DNA from: Ridgeia piscesae
Lineage: Eukaryota > Annelida > Polychaeta > Sabellida > Siboglinidae
Reading direction: 5' to 3'
Assembly: GCA_025642075.2 (NCBI GenBank)
Contig: JAODUO010000564.1
Coordinates: 208,501-272,500 of the forward strand
DNA length: 64,000 nucleotides
Both the position numbers and the translations under genes were made by a program. The notes under the pieces were generated by a model, which was given only the letters and a program-made list of their open reading frames with translations, had not been told where the DNA came from and searched no databases. This document shows, piece after piece, positions 12,638 through 27,600 of this stretch (the first letter of the stretch is position 1; each line of letters opens with the position of its first letter).

Positions 12638-15600
12638 TTATCACTGGAATGAAAAGTAACAAGACCCTGCCAGTGACAGATCACCCTGAGAACTTACCTT
12701 CCCTGTACCTGTGTGTGTGGTCCAGCTGAAACATTGCCGATAACGAATTGGTCCTGCGGTCCCTAGGATGGCGAAGCGGAAGCACTGGCTGAAGACCAAT
12801 CAGCAGCTGCTGAGGACCCTGCTCAGCTACAGTGTGCTCCACGGGTCCTGTGGCGGAGGTCTCGCGTCGGTCCGCATGGAGCTGATCCTGCTCCTGCAGG
12901 AGCTACAGCAGGAGAAGACGACTCAGCAGCTGCTCTCCCCGCTACCCTTCCCCACCACCCTCCCGCTACTCTCGTCAAGCATCTCCCGCGCCGTCATTGT
13001 CAATCCCATCAGGCACCTGGAGAACATGACACATGACATGCTGTATACGATCGTCAACTTCAGGTGAGTGCGGAAAGTTGGATAAGACCAGTGCAGTGTT
13101 GTTGTGTGTGTATATGTCTGTCTACACCTGTCTGTGTCAGGTACATTTATGTTAAGTACAATTGCTAGTACAAATGCATTAGTTGAAGAAACATTAACTT
13201 ATCAAGTACAATTTGTAGTGCAATTATTTTTGGTCAAATACGAGTACATTTTAAAGTCTTAGTGATTAACAATTGCATTATTCTTCTAGTGCCAGTTATA
13301 AACGTTTTAAATTCTATGTAACCAGGATGGGTATTCAGCACTGTGCAGTGTACAGGTAAAACAGTACAGAAGTGATATTTCTTTGCAAGTACTACTGACC
13401 AAGTTCTTGTTGTTTCCAAAACACATGTACCAACAACAAACAGTATAACTTGAGGGGAAAATGGACATGGGTGCATGTATTTGTCCCCTAGCCCTGATCT
13501 CTACCAACAAATTACTTTACCCTTCCAGGGTATTTCTGCACACCCCATTTACACAGCCACAACAGACACGACACATGACGGCAAAGAATGTAGATTTTAT
13601 GCAATGTAGATTCTACATCCATGTGTGTTGTGTCTACTTGCTAACACACAAGAAAGAAACTGATGAGACCAACATTTAGAATGACTGGATACAATGAACA
13701 ACCAACAACATTCAAAAAAGAAATACAAACTAATCTAACATTGAAACGTTTTATCGATTGTGTGACATATTTGAATTTGTGTTGGATATTATTTCAGAGA
13801 TCCACCAACCCTGACATACAAGCTGCATAAAGTGATGACACTGCGGAACATGAGTGCGGCGTTGTCAGCGTGTATCTACCAGTGTCTCTGTGACAGCGAC
13901 GACTTTGTCATCTCAAGAAATGAACATTACGATGTCGGCATGGAAGGCTTCACCAGGTACGTTGAGGGCGATCTAAAAAATCTACATGAAAACACTATCG
14001 TTTAAGATATTTGTGTTTGCCATGACAGCAGAATTATAACTAAGTTACTTTGAAAAGCAGTATAAAATATACAGATATATATAGATATACATGATACAAA
14101 GAAATATTTAATTGTTGAGTATACAGCAGAAATATATAAATAATTGACAAACAGATACTGTTTCGTTAGAGATTCCTACTTAGACTCAGACCACTTACAA
14201 ATGCATCATGAAAGTTTTAATAGATCGGAAGATCGGTGTACAATTTCATATCCACTAGGGGGCGCATCATAGAGAAAAAACTGCTGCATGTGCTCAATGT
14301 GAACTTTGACCCAAAAATAAATAATGTATTTTTACATCCCGTATTTCGTATCGATGATTATCTGGTGAACGTAGATAGTGTTTTCTTAATACACAGTCCA
14401 TTTCCTCTTCCTCATTTTAACTTTCGTTGAGGCAGTGTTGGATTGTCAATCACAGAAACCCAGTTTTGAATCCCGCTACCAGCCGCTGATTTTAAACTTT
14501 GGCAATTTCGTTCACCTCGTATTGCTTGAGTGTTCTGTAAGTGACACCTTTCTGGTGTCTATGCCAGGAAGTAACAGATTCCACTCGAGGCTAAATATGT
14601 AACTTGTAATGGACTCGCAAAGTCTAGATGAAGATATTCTACCTGGATTTTCCAGAGTAATGATTCTAAACCGGAACCGCGGACCTCTCAGCTGAGAGCT
14701 AGATGTTCTACAGACATGGCAGCATCCTGTTGTGCTGAAGTGTACATGTCATATGTGTACATGTCGTATGTCTCATTGCAGCACTAAGGTGGTGTACACA
14801 GACAGCTACTTGATGGCCGGTGCCCATGGCCGCCGCAGACTCAGTAGTGCCAGTAGCGGAGGTGACGACATACCCAACTCTACGCCAGGGATGTGGCCAG
14901 GTAAGTACTCCAGTCATGACACTTTGCATTGTGTCAGGTGTGGTTATTTATAAATATCACATTTTATTTTCCACCCACTGTAGGCTGTATACTGTTTGCC
15001 TGTCCAATCTGTTTTTGCTGAGAGATTTTTGCTGTTTTAATTTGTGCATGGAGGTAATGTGACATCTCCACGATGTACAGGTAAATAACATAGACTTGCT
15101 GTTTTAACATCATGACAGCCCATGTTTGCTTAAATTAACATAATTAATAAGTTCATTTAAAAATAATATATATTTTATTGTTATACTGTATTCTGAATTT
15201 GTATTTTTGAATGAATATCATGTTAAAGAAACATGTGCAGTCAAGGTGTTAATATAATATTATATAACCACATAAACTTATTTTTAAATTAAAACAGTCA
15301 TGCTTTACTTTTTTGCTGATGGATCATTCACAGTGTACCAATCCTCTCGTTCCAGGCGTGTCGTCCCTACAAGCCTTGCTGGCCCGTGAGCGGGATGAGA
15401 ACCAGCCGGAGTTGAACATGCTGCTGACTGAGGCAACTGTGGCCGTCTACACAAGTCTACTGATACATTCGCTCACGACCTATGACCCCAATCTGTTGTA
15501 CCGCCTGGTGGCGAACCCATTTGTCGAGCGCATGTGGCCGGCGTTGTTTGGTGGCGGAGTGAAGAAGCTGGTTCGACTGAATCGGACAACAGACGCACAA

Positions 15601-18600
15601 ACTAGTGAGTTTATTTTGCCACTTGATTTCTGCTCTATAGCATCATTATGTGACGAAATGCAATATATTCACACATAAACACCATGGGGGTGTTTGTTAA
15701 CTTTCTTGATTTGATTAATCTGTGAACAGTTGCTTACAATTTCATCCAATAAATTTTAATAGTATAGTTGTTTACATCACCATCATCAATATGGCACACT
15801 GCAGTCAACATGGTCTGCACTCGCTGTCAAAATATATGTCAAAAACCTGTTAGATTGTTTTTATTTGAGACATATCACTGTGTTGCCAGTTTGTAGATGG
15901 CATTTTGCTCCCAGTATCCAAAATATCTGACTAAAGATGTATTTAATACATCATGAGGACAGCGGGAAGAAGAAGGAATTGACAGAGGAGATTGGAGTGA
16001 AAAACACATAATCAGGAAAGTTGTTGGAAAGAGAATGAGGTGGGCCGGGCACATACAAAGGATGGGGGAAAGATGCTGTAAAGGTCCCAGCTAGCAGAGG
16101 AGGGTGGAAGACGAAGAAAGGGAAAGACTAAGGCTGTGATGGGAAGACAGCTTGAAGTGAGATCTACAGGGGGCTGGCATGAACAGCAATGAATTGGTGG
16201 CCGTTACAGAAGAGAGGAGAGCATGGAAGGAGATTTGAGGGAACAGAGGAGGCAATGAAGTGACATAGCCCCATCCCCCCACAACAGAGCAAGAGCAAAT
16301 AAGATGTATTTAACATGACATATAGTGATGTTATCATAAAGAGGCAGGAACTCAGATGGGGAAGAAATCATGTAGGTGCCTGTCAACAGCAGCTGAGCCA
16401 TTTACACGTGTGTTCTGCAAGTTGGCCTGAGATACTGACATTGTAAATACATGACCTGCCACGACTTAGTAGTGTTATTTATCGAGGAAACTAAACTGGA
16501 CATTGAGTGAAATGTATTTCCATCACAATCACATTGATGGGATATGATATAGATGAACAACTAGGCAACTTAACATCTGGTTCAAACTGTCATTTCACAT
16601 GTATTGAAAACGCAGTAGTAATAGAGAGTGTTTTCTGTGTTCATCAGAAGTTGCGCAGTCGAATGACGACACAGCGAAACAGCGACTGAAGCTGCACATG
16701 AAACTGCTGGAGGCGGGGGGAGGCAGCGTGGCCCTGCAGGAGAACAGACTCACCTTCAAGGAGAAGTTTGTGCCTCCCGAAGTCAGCATGCTCAGTTACT
16801 TCATGGCAAAGGTGAGAGACTTAGATCTACTTTATCGTTTGCCACAACATTTTGACAGCAGGAAGTAACCGTACCACAACATACTGTAGCTGTCCAGGCC
16901 ATAATAATTACGAGTTTAAAATATACGTACACTTTGTTTATAATGTAGCTTTATTCCTTTTTGTTTTATTTAAGGAGAGACACTTCAGTCTGAAATGTGT
17001 CAAAAATTACTTTTTGTGATAATATTTGTTTCCTTGATTGACATGTCTACTTGATAATAAATATATCTTTTTAGCATATATTCACTGCCAAGTCACTATA
17101 TTTTAGCATTAAACACAACAATTAGACCCCAAATATTAGCCAACTAATTCACACAAAATGTTTTAATTTTTAACTTATTTAGCACACGTTTCATATTTGT
17201 TGCTGATTAACTGACATGTCATGATAACTTATGGACATAGAGACTCTGCATTTGTAAAACGGAAATCGATATTTAGGGTAAAATTGCTTCCCGATCTAAT
17301 TTATGTTTCTTTATATGATAATTTAAACAAGTTTTATACAAATAGGTCTATTGAGTTTTATATGTTATCAGTATACCCGGTACATGTTACAAGTTGGCCA
17401 CAAGTCAAAATCTATGTAGGGTTAATAATATGTGAATTCACTATTAATGAAGTATTACTTGTAGAACCATTATGAAATGTTACATGCATAGCAAGGCTAT
17501 AATATATGCAGCTTATTTGCAACATGTAGTATGTGTAAAACACAATAATTAATTAGATCATACTTTAGGTGCCATTTTCTCAGTTGTCACTGTTTTGGTT
17601 ACAAAAGTGAATATAAGTCCAAAACTAACCAGCCAACAAGAGAGGTGAATATCAACATTCCTGTGCAATGAAACAGTGATCAAACATCTGGTTTATAGCC
17701 CACAGGTTTTTGAAGGTGACAGATTTAGGGATACTAAGCAATTCTGTTTCAAATCAGTTCTAAAAAAATCCAGATGACATACAAAATTGGCTATTCACAG
17801 AAAGTTAGTATAATTCATTATCTAGTTACTAGCATGTAAACTGATTAAATTACCGTAGGGGTTTCGTTTTTTTATTCATTTAAAATGTTGAGACTTTGTT
17901 TTTATTATAATCCTCCCACACTGGAGTGTTCTTTAAACAAAAAAGAAAATCATGAAACATCCTTAGTTTGCAATATAGTAAATTTATACAATACATACTT
18001 AATAACCGATTGTTGTTTGTATTTATCTTGAATAAACAAATGTATTTATTGAGAATAAAAAAATTGTAATCTGGTGATGTTATATTAATTAAGTTGTGTA
18101 TATTTATATTTTATATGTGCATTGTTTATCATTAGTGCATATGGAGCTATGTAGAACATATGTTATCAAACATTAGTGCCTATGGAGCCATGTAGAGCAA
18201 CTGTTATCAAACATTAGTGCATATGGAGCTATGTAGAACAAATGTTATCAAACATTAGTGCATATGGAGCTATGTAGAACATATGTTATCAAATATTAGT
18301 GTCTATGGAGCTATGTAGAACAAATGTTATCAAACATTAGTGCATATGGAGCTATGTAGAACATATGTTATCAAACATTAGTGCCTATGGAGCCATGTAG
18401 AGCAACTGTTATCAAACATTAGTGCACATGGAGCTATGTAGAACAAATGTTATCAAACATTAGTGTCTATGGAGCTATGTAGAACATATGTTATCAAACA
18501 TTAGTGCATATGGAGCTATGCAGAATAAATGTTATCAAACATTAGTGCATATGGAGCTATGTAGAACATATGTTATCAAACATTAGTGCATATGTAGAAT

Positions 18601-21600
18601 AAATGTTATCAAACATTAGTGCATATGGAGCTATGTAGAACAAATGTTATCAAACATTAGTGCATATTGAGCTATGTAGAACAAATGTTATCAAACATTA
18701 GTGCATATGGAGCTATGTAGAACAAATGTTATCAAACATTAGTGTATATGGAGCTATGTAGAACAAATGTTATCAAACATTAGTGCATATGGAGCTATGT
18801 AGAACAAATGTTATCAAACATTAGTGCATATGGAGCTATGTAGAACAAATGTTATCAAACATTAGTGTCTATGGAGCTATGTAGAACAAATGTTATCAAA
18901 CATTAGTGCATATGGAGCTATGTAGAACAAATTTTATCAAACATTAGTGCATATGGAGCTATGTAGAACAAATGTTATCAAACATTAGTGCATATGGAGC
19001 TATGTAGAACATATGTTATCAAACATTAGTGCATATGGAGCTATGTAGAACATATGTTATCAAACATTAGTGCCTATGGAGCTATGTAGAACAAATGTTA
19101 TCAAACATTAGTGTCTATGGAGCTATGTAGAGTCGATGTTGTCACGTTGTTCTTATGCTTGTGTTCTTCTCTTGCAGCCATTTGTGATGCCAGAGCTGCT
19201 CGGAGTTGAGTATGACTCAGGCGGAGTCCGTCTGTAGCTCTGACGAGGAGGAGGAAGAGGAGGAATTGATTGGAGCAACATCGTAAGTCTGACATTGCTG
19301 GATCTCTTTTGTATCATTTGTATTACTGAATTTCTACCACAAAGTGGCTCCCTGAGAGTGATTGCTAATCCTAGATGAGTGTCCTATATGTTATGTTATG
19401 AATCTTACATTATGCCATGTTATAAACTTGCACTTTTTAAATTATAATTTTACATGGATATATTGAATGTACCTTTTTTAAATGTCTGATTGATCAAAAA
19501 AATCTTCAATTGGCTAAGTGCTTCCCGAAGAAACTGTGACATTGTTATATCGCCAGGGAATACAGTGTAAAACACACAGTAACCTTGTAAAGTGTACAAT
19601 AATTCCCAAATGGGAAATTCATGTGGAATAAATTCTACTACGTGTAAGAACCGAGGGTTGTGTTGTGCGTTCAGGACCAGGAACTCGAAGCAGGAGCACC
19701 TGGACCCCCGATCCTACAGCTGGTGCCTCATGCGCTACGCCATTGTCAAGTTCATCCACTACCGCCTCCTCACCTTCCTGCCTCACATTGGCATAGAGCT
19801 GTCAGGTGAGTCGACCGGAGTGACCACAATAAAGGACTGTCTTTTGTGCAGGATCAAATTTGCAACGGTTCGAAATGTTCCCGTCGATATGTGTGTTTGT
19901 ACATGCGTGTGCAGAATCCAGTCCCATTTTATCTAAAAATTTCTACTAGTTCAATAAAAATTACCTGGCTGTAGACAGCGGTGGATAGTTGTGTATGAAT
20001 AGTCTTTGCACGTTAATTGCTGCATGGCTGAATGCTTCCATAAGTAGTCGAGATGGTTTTTGATTGAACATGTCTGCCAGGAGTAAAGTGTATAGTTACT
20101 TGGTCAGTAAGGCCTGTAGACTGGACACTGTGCTTCATAAGATCTTAACATTACCATTACCATTTGGGTTATTGTCCTGTGTCTTGTCCAGATCTGCCAG
20201 TGCGTTCCCCCCTGCTACAAGACGTACTGACCACACTTGACCGGTGGAGACTACTGCTGAGGGGACGGTTGGAGCTGTTTGCCGGACCGCCGGAGGACTA
20301 CATTCCCGGGCTGTATGTGGACAACATGACCACTGGACCGGCCATGCTCAAGTACAAGGCCCTGCTCGAAGCCTCCAACACTCCATTCTTGTAAGGACTG
20401 TTTTCTAACACATCTGCTTCTTCGCTTAATCGTAAATCTTTTAAACTGTTTTATTTTGTAAAATAACCTTGCTATGTCAGAATTGTTCCTCAGCAGTGCA
20501 TGTATATAAAAATACACAGTAGTGGGCTCCACCAGGAATCATGATGCTAAGAATTATGGGAAGGCTATCCAGAGAGATGACATGAACCTAGCAGTTCATT
20601 ATCGCAAAAGTTACAGTTGTTGACCGCACAGTTTTGTCAAGATATAATATTATTGTAATCATCATCGATGCCCTGAAATTTTACAGAATGTATCTCGTCA
20701 AGGGAGGGCAGTTATTGGTCAGTAAAATGTTCAACAGCATCACTTAATAATTGTGTCTTGTGTATAACGGATGCTAATAAAATTCCCTTTGTCTTGGCAT
20801 TGGCATAGCTGGGTACATGTATAGGGAGCACCAAAGCTGGAAAAGTTACCCTGGTCACAGCTTTTAACAAAACCATGACCTATCATGTGACAACGGTATC
20901 TTTAGCTTACTTGTGTCAACAGTTTCCCTTTGAACACTGCGGAAGGAGTGTTCCCTTCAGTTTCCCTTTGAACACTGCGGAGGGAGTGTTCCCTTCAGTT
21001 TCCCTTTGAACACTGCGGAGGGAGTGTTCCCTTCAGTTTCCCTTTGAACACTGCGGAGGGAGTGTTCCCTTCAGTTTCCCTTTGAACACTGCGGAGGGAG
21101 TGTTCCCTTCAGTTTCCCTTTGAACACTGCGGAGGGAGTGTTCCCTTCAGTTTCCCTTTGAACACTGCGGAGGGAGTGTTCCCTTCAGTTTCCCTTTGAA
21201 CACTGCGGAGGGAGTGTTCCCTTCAGTTTCCCTTTGAACACTGCGGAGGGAGTGTTCCCTTCAGTTTCCCTTTGAACACTGCGGAGGGAGTGTTCCCTTC
21301 AGTTTCCCTTTGAACACTGCGGAGGGAGTGTTCCCTTCAGTTTCCCTTTGAACACTGCGGAGGGAGTGTTCCCTTCAGTTTCCCTTTGAACACTGCGGAG
21401 GGAGTGTTCCCTTCAGTTTCCCTTTGAACACTGCGGAGGCAGTGTTCCCTTCAGTTTCCCTTTGAACACTGCGGAGGGAGTGTTCCCTTCAGTTTCTTTG
21501 TCAACCTTCAGTTTCCCTTTGGACACTGCGGAGGGAGTGTTCCCTTCAGTTTCCCTTTGAACACTGCGGAGGGAGTGTTCCCTTCAGTTTCCCTTTGAAC

Positions 21601-24600
21601 ACTGCGGAGGGAAGTGATTCCCTTCAGTTTCCCTTTGAACACTGCGGAGGGAGTGTTCCCTTCAGTTTCCCTTTGAACACTGCGGAGGGAGTGTTCCCTT
21701 CAGTTTCCCTTTGAACACTGCGGAGGGAGTGTTCCCTTCAGTTTCCCTTTGAACACTGCGGAGGGAGTGTTCCCTTCAGTTTCCCTTTGAACACTGCGGA
21801 GGGAGTGTTCCCTTCAGTTTTCCTTTGAACACTGCGGAGGGAGTGTTCCCTTCAGTTTCCCTTTGAACACTGCGGAGGGAGTGTTCCCTTCAGTTTCCCT
21901 TTGAACACTGCGGAGGGAGTGTTCCCTTCAGTTTCCCTTTGAACACTGCGGAGGGAGTGTTCCCTTCAGTTTCCCTTTGAAAAACTAGGGATTCCCCTTA
22001 TTTCCTGTCGATTACAAGTGCTTATTATTATGACATGTCACTGCGGACGCTGATCATTGTTTCACTGTGAACATTGTTCGGTAGGTGACACACTATTTCC
22101 ACTGCCTCCCAAGCGTCGTGTTCCCTTCAGTTTCCTTTGAACACTGCGGAGGGAGTGTTCCCTTCAGTTTCCCTTTGAACACTGCGGAGGGAGTGTTCCC
22201 TTCAGTTTCCCTTTGAACACTGCGGAGGGAGTGTTCCCTTCAGTTTCCCTTTGAACACTGCGGAGGGAGTGTTCCCTTCAGTTTCCCTTTGAACACTGCG
22301 GAGGGAGTGTTCCCTTCAGTTTCCCTTTGAACACTGCGGAGGGAGTGTTCCCTTCAGTTTCCCTTTGAACACTGCGGAGGGAGTGTTCCCTTCAGTTTCC
22401 CTTTGAACACTGCGGAGGGAGTGTTCCCTTCAGTTTTCCTTTGAACACTGCGGAGGGAGTGTTCCCTTCAGTTTCCCTTTGAACACTGCGGAGGGAGTGT
22501 TACCTTCAGTTTCCCTTTGAACACTGCGGAGGGAGTGTTCCCTTCAGTTTCCCTTTGAACACTGCGGAGGGAGTGTTCCCTTCAGTTTCCCTTTGAACAC
22601 TGCGGAGGGAGTGTTCCCTTCAGTTTCCCTTTGAACACTGCGGAGGGAGTGTTCCCTTCAGTTTACTTCATGTAGACAATAGTCATTACTGTATTTCCTG
22701 TCGATTTACAAGTGCTATATTATATGACATGTCACTGCTACGCTGACTCATTGTGTCACTGTGTCATTGTGTCGGTAGGTCGACACACTATTCGGCACTG
22801 CCTGCCAAGCGTCTGTGGCACTACTTGGTACAACAGCAGCCAATACAGGAAGTGTTCATCAGATACATCTTCAAGAAACGACAGCCACAGGTAAGTCTCA
22901 TACTTCTTTCACTTTCACTTTCAAACTTACAGCACTAGTCACTCTTGCTCCATCTATACAGTGTTTTTAACACAAGATGGTGAAACAGTTACAAATGTTA
23001 AGTTTCAGACATTCCAGTGCTGGCCATGCATATAAATACAAGTGTCTCAGAATATCAGAGAATTCCACGTAAATTGGAATATTTCACATTTTCTCCATTT
23101 ATGAAAGTTATTAATAGACCATCTTAATTTTGAAATATATTGCACATGTGCTCTTAATCGGCACTTGTTTGTCTTTGTATATTGGACTAGTGAAATGTGT
23201 TGGTTGTAAGAGCCAGATAGGATAGCAAGAGGATACCTGGGTAAATAAATCAGTAGATAAAATGATTACTAGTCTGATGTTTTAGACATAACAATCACAC
23301 ATTTTGTAAAACTGTAGTATGGCACAAAATGTCCTTTGCACGACAAGCTGTAGCAACATCATATTTTATTACACACAACTGTCATTATATTCATAAGAAG
23401 GTCTAGATGTTAGTATTGTCCATTGCCTTCAGAGTTTGTGGCATTTTTATGATAGAGTTAGTTATGAATTTAACGATTTGTGAGCCTTTTTCATGGAGGC
23501 ATTTGATGACAAATATGCTTTTAAATACATTACTTTGCTTATGATACGTAACAAACAGTACTGTGATTGTAAATACCCTCGAACAAAGTACTACTCTGGA
23601 AATGAGTATAACAATTAAGTGTATTATTACAGCATGTTGGCCAGTGATGACCCAGACACATTGGTACAAATGGGACAACAACACAATGAATTATTCCCTA
23701 ACTTCAACAGTAGTGACACCTAAGATGACATCGTTGGAAGTGGGAAAATGCCAGCTTCAAGATGATGTCAAATTTATTAGCCACATGACAATATACTGGA
23801 CCCACTGAGTTGTTTCATGAAGATGGAATTGATTTATTATTATTAAAAGTGTTTTCCACAGTCGCGGCAGACAGGTGTCCATTATGGGCAGGTGTCCATT
23901 ATGACAGGTTAAGATAGTTGATGTTTTGTGCACAGAATGACAACTACAGGAAGGAGACTCAATCAACGTCCCCAGATGACCCCATCAAGATAGTACACAA
24001 GGAACAGGACGTCATCGCAGCATTCTGCCTCAACCAGGTCAGTCTCTAGACACTTCACGCGGCATTCTGTCTCAATCTGGTCAGTCTCTAGACAGTCCAC
24101 GCGGCATTCTGTCTCAACCGGGTCAGTCTCTAAGACAATCCACGCGGCATTCTGTCTCAACCGGGTCAGTCTCTAGACAGTCCACGCGGCATTCTGTCTC
24201 AACCGGGTCAGTCTCTAGACAGTCCACGCGGCATTCTGTCTCAACCGGGTCAGTCTCTAAGACAGTCCACGCGGCATTCTGTCTCAACCGGGTCAGTCTC
24301 TAGACAGTCCACGCGGCATTCTGTCTCAACCGGGTCAGTCTCTAGACAGTCCACGCGGCATTCTGTCTCAACCGGGTCAGTCTCTAGACAGTCCACGCGG
24401 CATTCTGTCTCAACCGGGTCAGTCTCTAGACAGTCCACGCGGCATTCTTCCTCAACCGGGTCAGTCTCTAGACAGTCCACGCGGCATTCTGTCTCAACCG
24501 GGTCAGTCTCTAGACAGTCCATGTGGCATTCTGTCTCAACCGGGTCAGTCTCTAGACAGTCCACGTGGCATTCTGTCTCAACCGGGTCAGTCTCTAGACA

Positions 24601-27600
24601 GTCCACGCGGCATTCTGTCTCAACCGGGTCAGTCTCTAGACAGTCCACGCGGCATTCTGCCTCAACCGGGTCAGTCTCTAGACAGTCCACGCGGCATTCT
24701 GTCTCAACCGGGTCAGTCTCTAGACAGTCCACGCAGCATTCTGTCTCAACCGGGTCAGTCTCTAGACAGTCCACGCGGCATTCTGTCTCAACCGGGTCAG
24801 TCTCTAGACAGTCCACGCGGCATTCTGTCTCAACCGGGTCAGTCTCTAGACAGTCCACGCGGCATTCTGTCTCAACCGGGTCAGTCTCTAGACAGTCCAC
24901 GCGGCATTCTGTCTCAACCGGGTCAGTCTCTAGACAGTCCACGCGGCATTCTGTCTCAACCGGGTCAGTCTCTAGACAGTCCACGCGGCATTCTGTCTCA
25001 ACCGGGTCAGTCTCTAGACAGTCCACGCGGCATTCTGTCTCAACCGGGTCAGTCTCTAGACAGTCCACGCGGCATTCTGTCTCAACCGGGTCAGTCTCTA
25101 GACAGTCCACGCAGCATTCTGTCTCAACCGGGTCAGTCTCTAGACAGTCCACGCGGCATTCTGTCTCAACCAGGTCAGTCTCTAGACAGTCCACGCAGCA
25201 TTCTGTCTCAACCAGGCCAGCCACGTCTCGTGTATCCAGTCTTTAATAATCTGGTTGTTTCATGATTCTTACCTTTTGGGTGGGACAATATTGTTACCAC
25301 ATATAATAAGGTGTTTTTTTAATCAATATGTTTCATTTATCCGACTAAAAACCTTGGGAACCAAAGTGAGTGGATAAACAACACATGACTGCAGCAGTAT
25401 TTTAATAAACAGTTAAAATTAGTCAGATAATAAAAGAAAGGAAAATAGATCATTTTGTAAGCAAACAGACTGACTGGGGTGTTTGTTGTAGGCCAACACC
25501 AACGTCATGGCTCTGTCAACCCACAAGGAACTAATAGAGATGGACGTCTCGGGCATCATCACCCCGCCCATGTGGCTGCAGGACGAGACTGAGTACGACA
25601 TAGAGACCATCAAGAGGTAGGCTGATTATTAGTCTCATTCATTCATATTCATTCATAGAGACCATCAAGAGGTGGGCTGACACTAGTCTCATTCATTCAT
25701 ATTCATTCATAGAGACCATCAAGAGGTGGGCTGATTATTAGTCTCATTCATTCATATTCATTCATAGAGACCATCAAGAGGTGGGCTGACACTAGTCTCA
25801 TTCATTCATATTCATTCATAGAGACCATCAAGAGGTGGGCTGACACTAGTCTCATTCATTCATAGAGACCATCAAGAGGTGGGCTGACACTAGTCTCATT
25901 CATTCATAGAGACCATCAAGAGGTGGGCTGACACTAGTCTCATTCATTCATAGAGACCATCAAGAGGTGGGCTGACACTAGTCTCATTCATTCATAGAGA
26001 CCATCAAGAGGTGGGCTGACACTAGTCTCATTCATTCATATTCATTCTAGAGACCATCAAGAGATCGGCTGACACTAGTCTCATTCATTCATATTCATTC
26101 ATAGAGACCATCAAGAGGTGGGCTGACACTAGTCTCATTCATTCATATTCATTCATAGAGACCATCAAGAGGTAGGCTGATTATTAGTCTCATTCATTCA
26201 TATTCATTCATAGAGACCATCAAGAGGTGGGCTGACACTAGTCTCATTCATTCATAGAGACCATCAAGAGGTGGGCTGACACTAGTCTCATTCATTCATA
26301 GAGACCATCAAGAGGTGGGCTGACACTAGTCTCATTCATTCATATTCATTCATAGAGAACATCAAGAGATCGGCTGACACTAGTCTCATTCATTCATATT
26401 CATTCATAGAGACCATCAAGAGGTGGGCTGACACTAGTCTCATTCATTCAGAGACCATCAAGAGATGAGCATACACTAGTCTCATTCATTCATATTCATT
26501 CATAGAGACCATCAAGAGGTGGGCTGACACTAGTCTCATTCATTCATAGAGACCATCAAGAGGTGGGCTGACACTAGTCTCATTCATTCATAGAGACCAT
26601 CAAGAGGTGGGCTGACACTAGTCTCATTCATTCATAGAGACCATCAAGAGGTGGGCTGACACTAGTCTCATTCATTCATATTCATTCATAGAGACCATCA
26701 AGAGATCGGCTGACACTAGTCTCATTCATTCATATTCATTCATAGAGACCATCAAGAGGTGGGCTGACACTAGTCTCATTCATTCATATTCATTCATAGA
26801 GACCATCAAGAGGTAGGCTGATTATTAGTCTCATTCATTCATATTCATTCATAGAGACCATCAAGAGGTGGGCTGACACTAGTCTCATTCATTCATAGAG
26901 ACCATCAAGAGGTGGGCTGACACTAGTCTCATTCATTCATATTCATTCATAGAGAACATCAAGAGATCGGCTGACACTAGTCTCATTCATTCATATTCAT
27001 TCATAGAGACCATCAAGAGGTGGGCTGACACTAGTCTCATTCATTCAGAGACCATCAAGAGATGAGCATACACTAGTCTCATTCATTCATATTCATTCAT
27101 AGAGACCATCAAGAGGTGGGCTGACACTAGTCTCATTCATTCATATAACCATCAGTTCTGACATACGCAGCATTCTGACATCAAGAGGTAGGGCTGAACT
27201 AGTCTCATTCATTCATAGAGACCATCAAGAGGTGAGCGCTGAACTAGTCTCATTCATTCATAGAGACCATCAAGAGATCGGCTGACACTAGTCTCATTTC
27301 TTTCATTCATAGAGACCATCAAGAGATGGGCTACACTAGTCTCATTCATTCATAGAGACCATCAAGAGGTGAGCGGCTGATACTAGTCTCATTCATTCAT
27401 AGAGACCATCAAGAGATCGGCTGACACTAGTCTCATTCATTCATAGAGACCATCAAGAGATGGGCTTACACTAGTCTCATTCATTCATATTCATTCATTG
27501 AGACCATCAAGAGATGGGCTGACACTAGTCTCATTCATTCATATTCATTCATAGAGACCATCAAGAGATCGGCTGACACTAGTCTCATTCATATTCATTC

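Noticed and set aside
12193..12729. WMDG / LFIY repeat ORFs
   Set aside because: Tetranucleotide microsatellite read in all frames.
24250..25224. 324-codon ORF on the minus strand ([14 protein letters not shown] repeat) and 241-codon ORF on the plus strand
   Set aside because: Both are by-products of the 42-bp minisatellite, whose length is a multiple of three; no signal, no codon bias, and the array is intronic.
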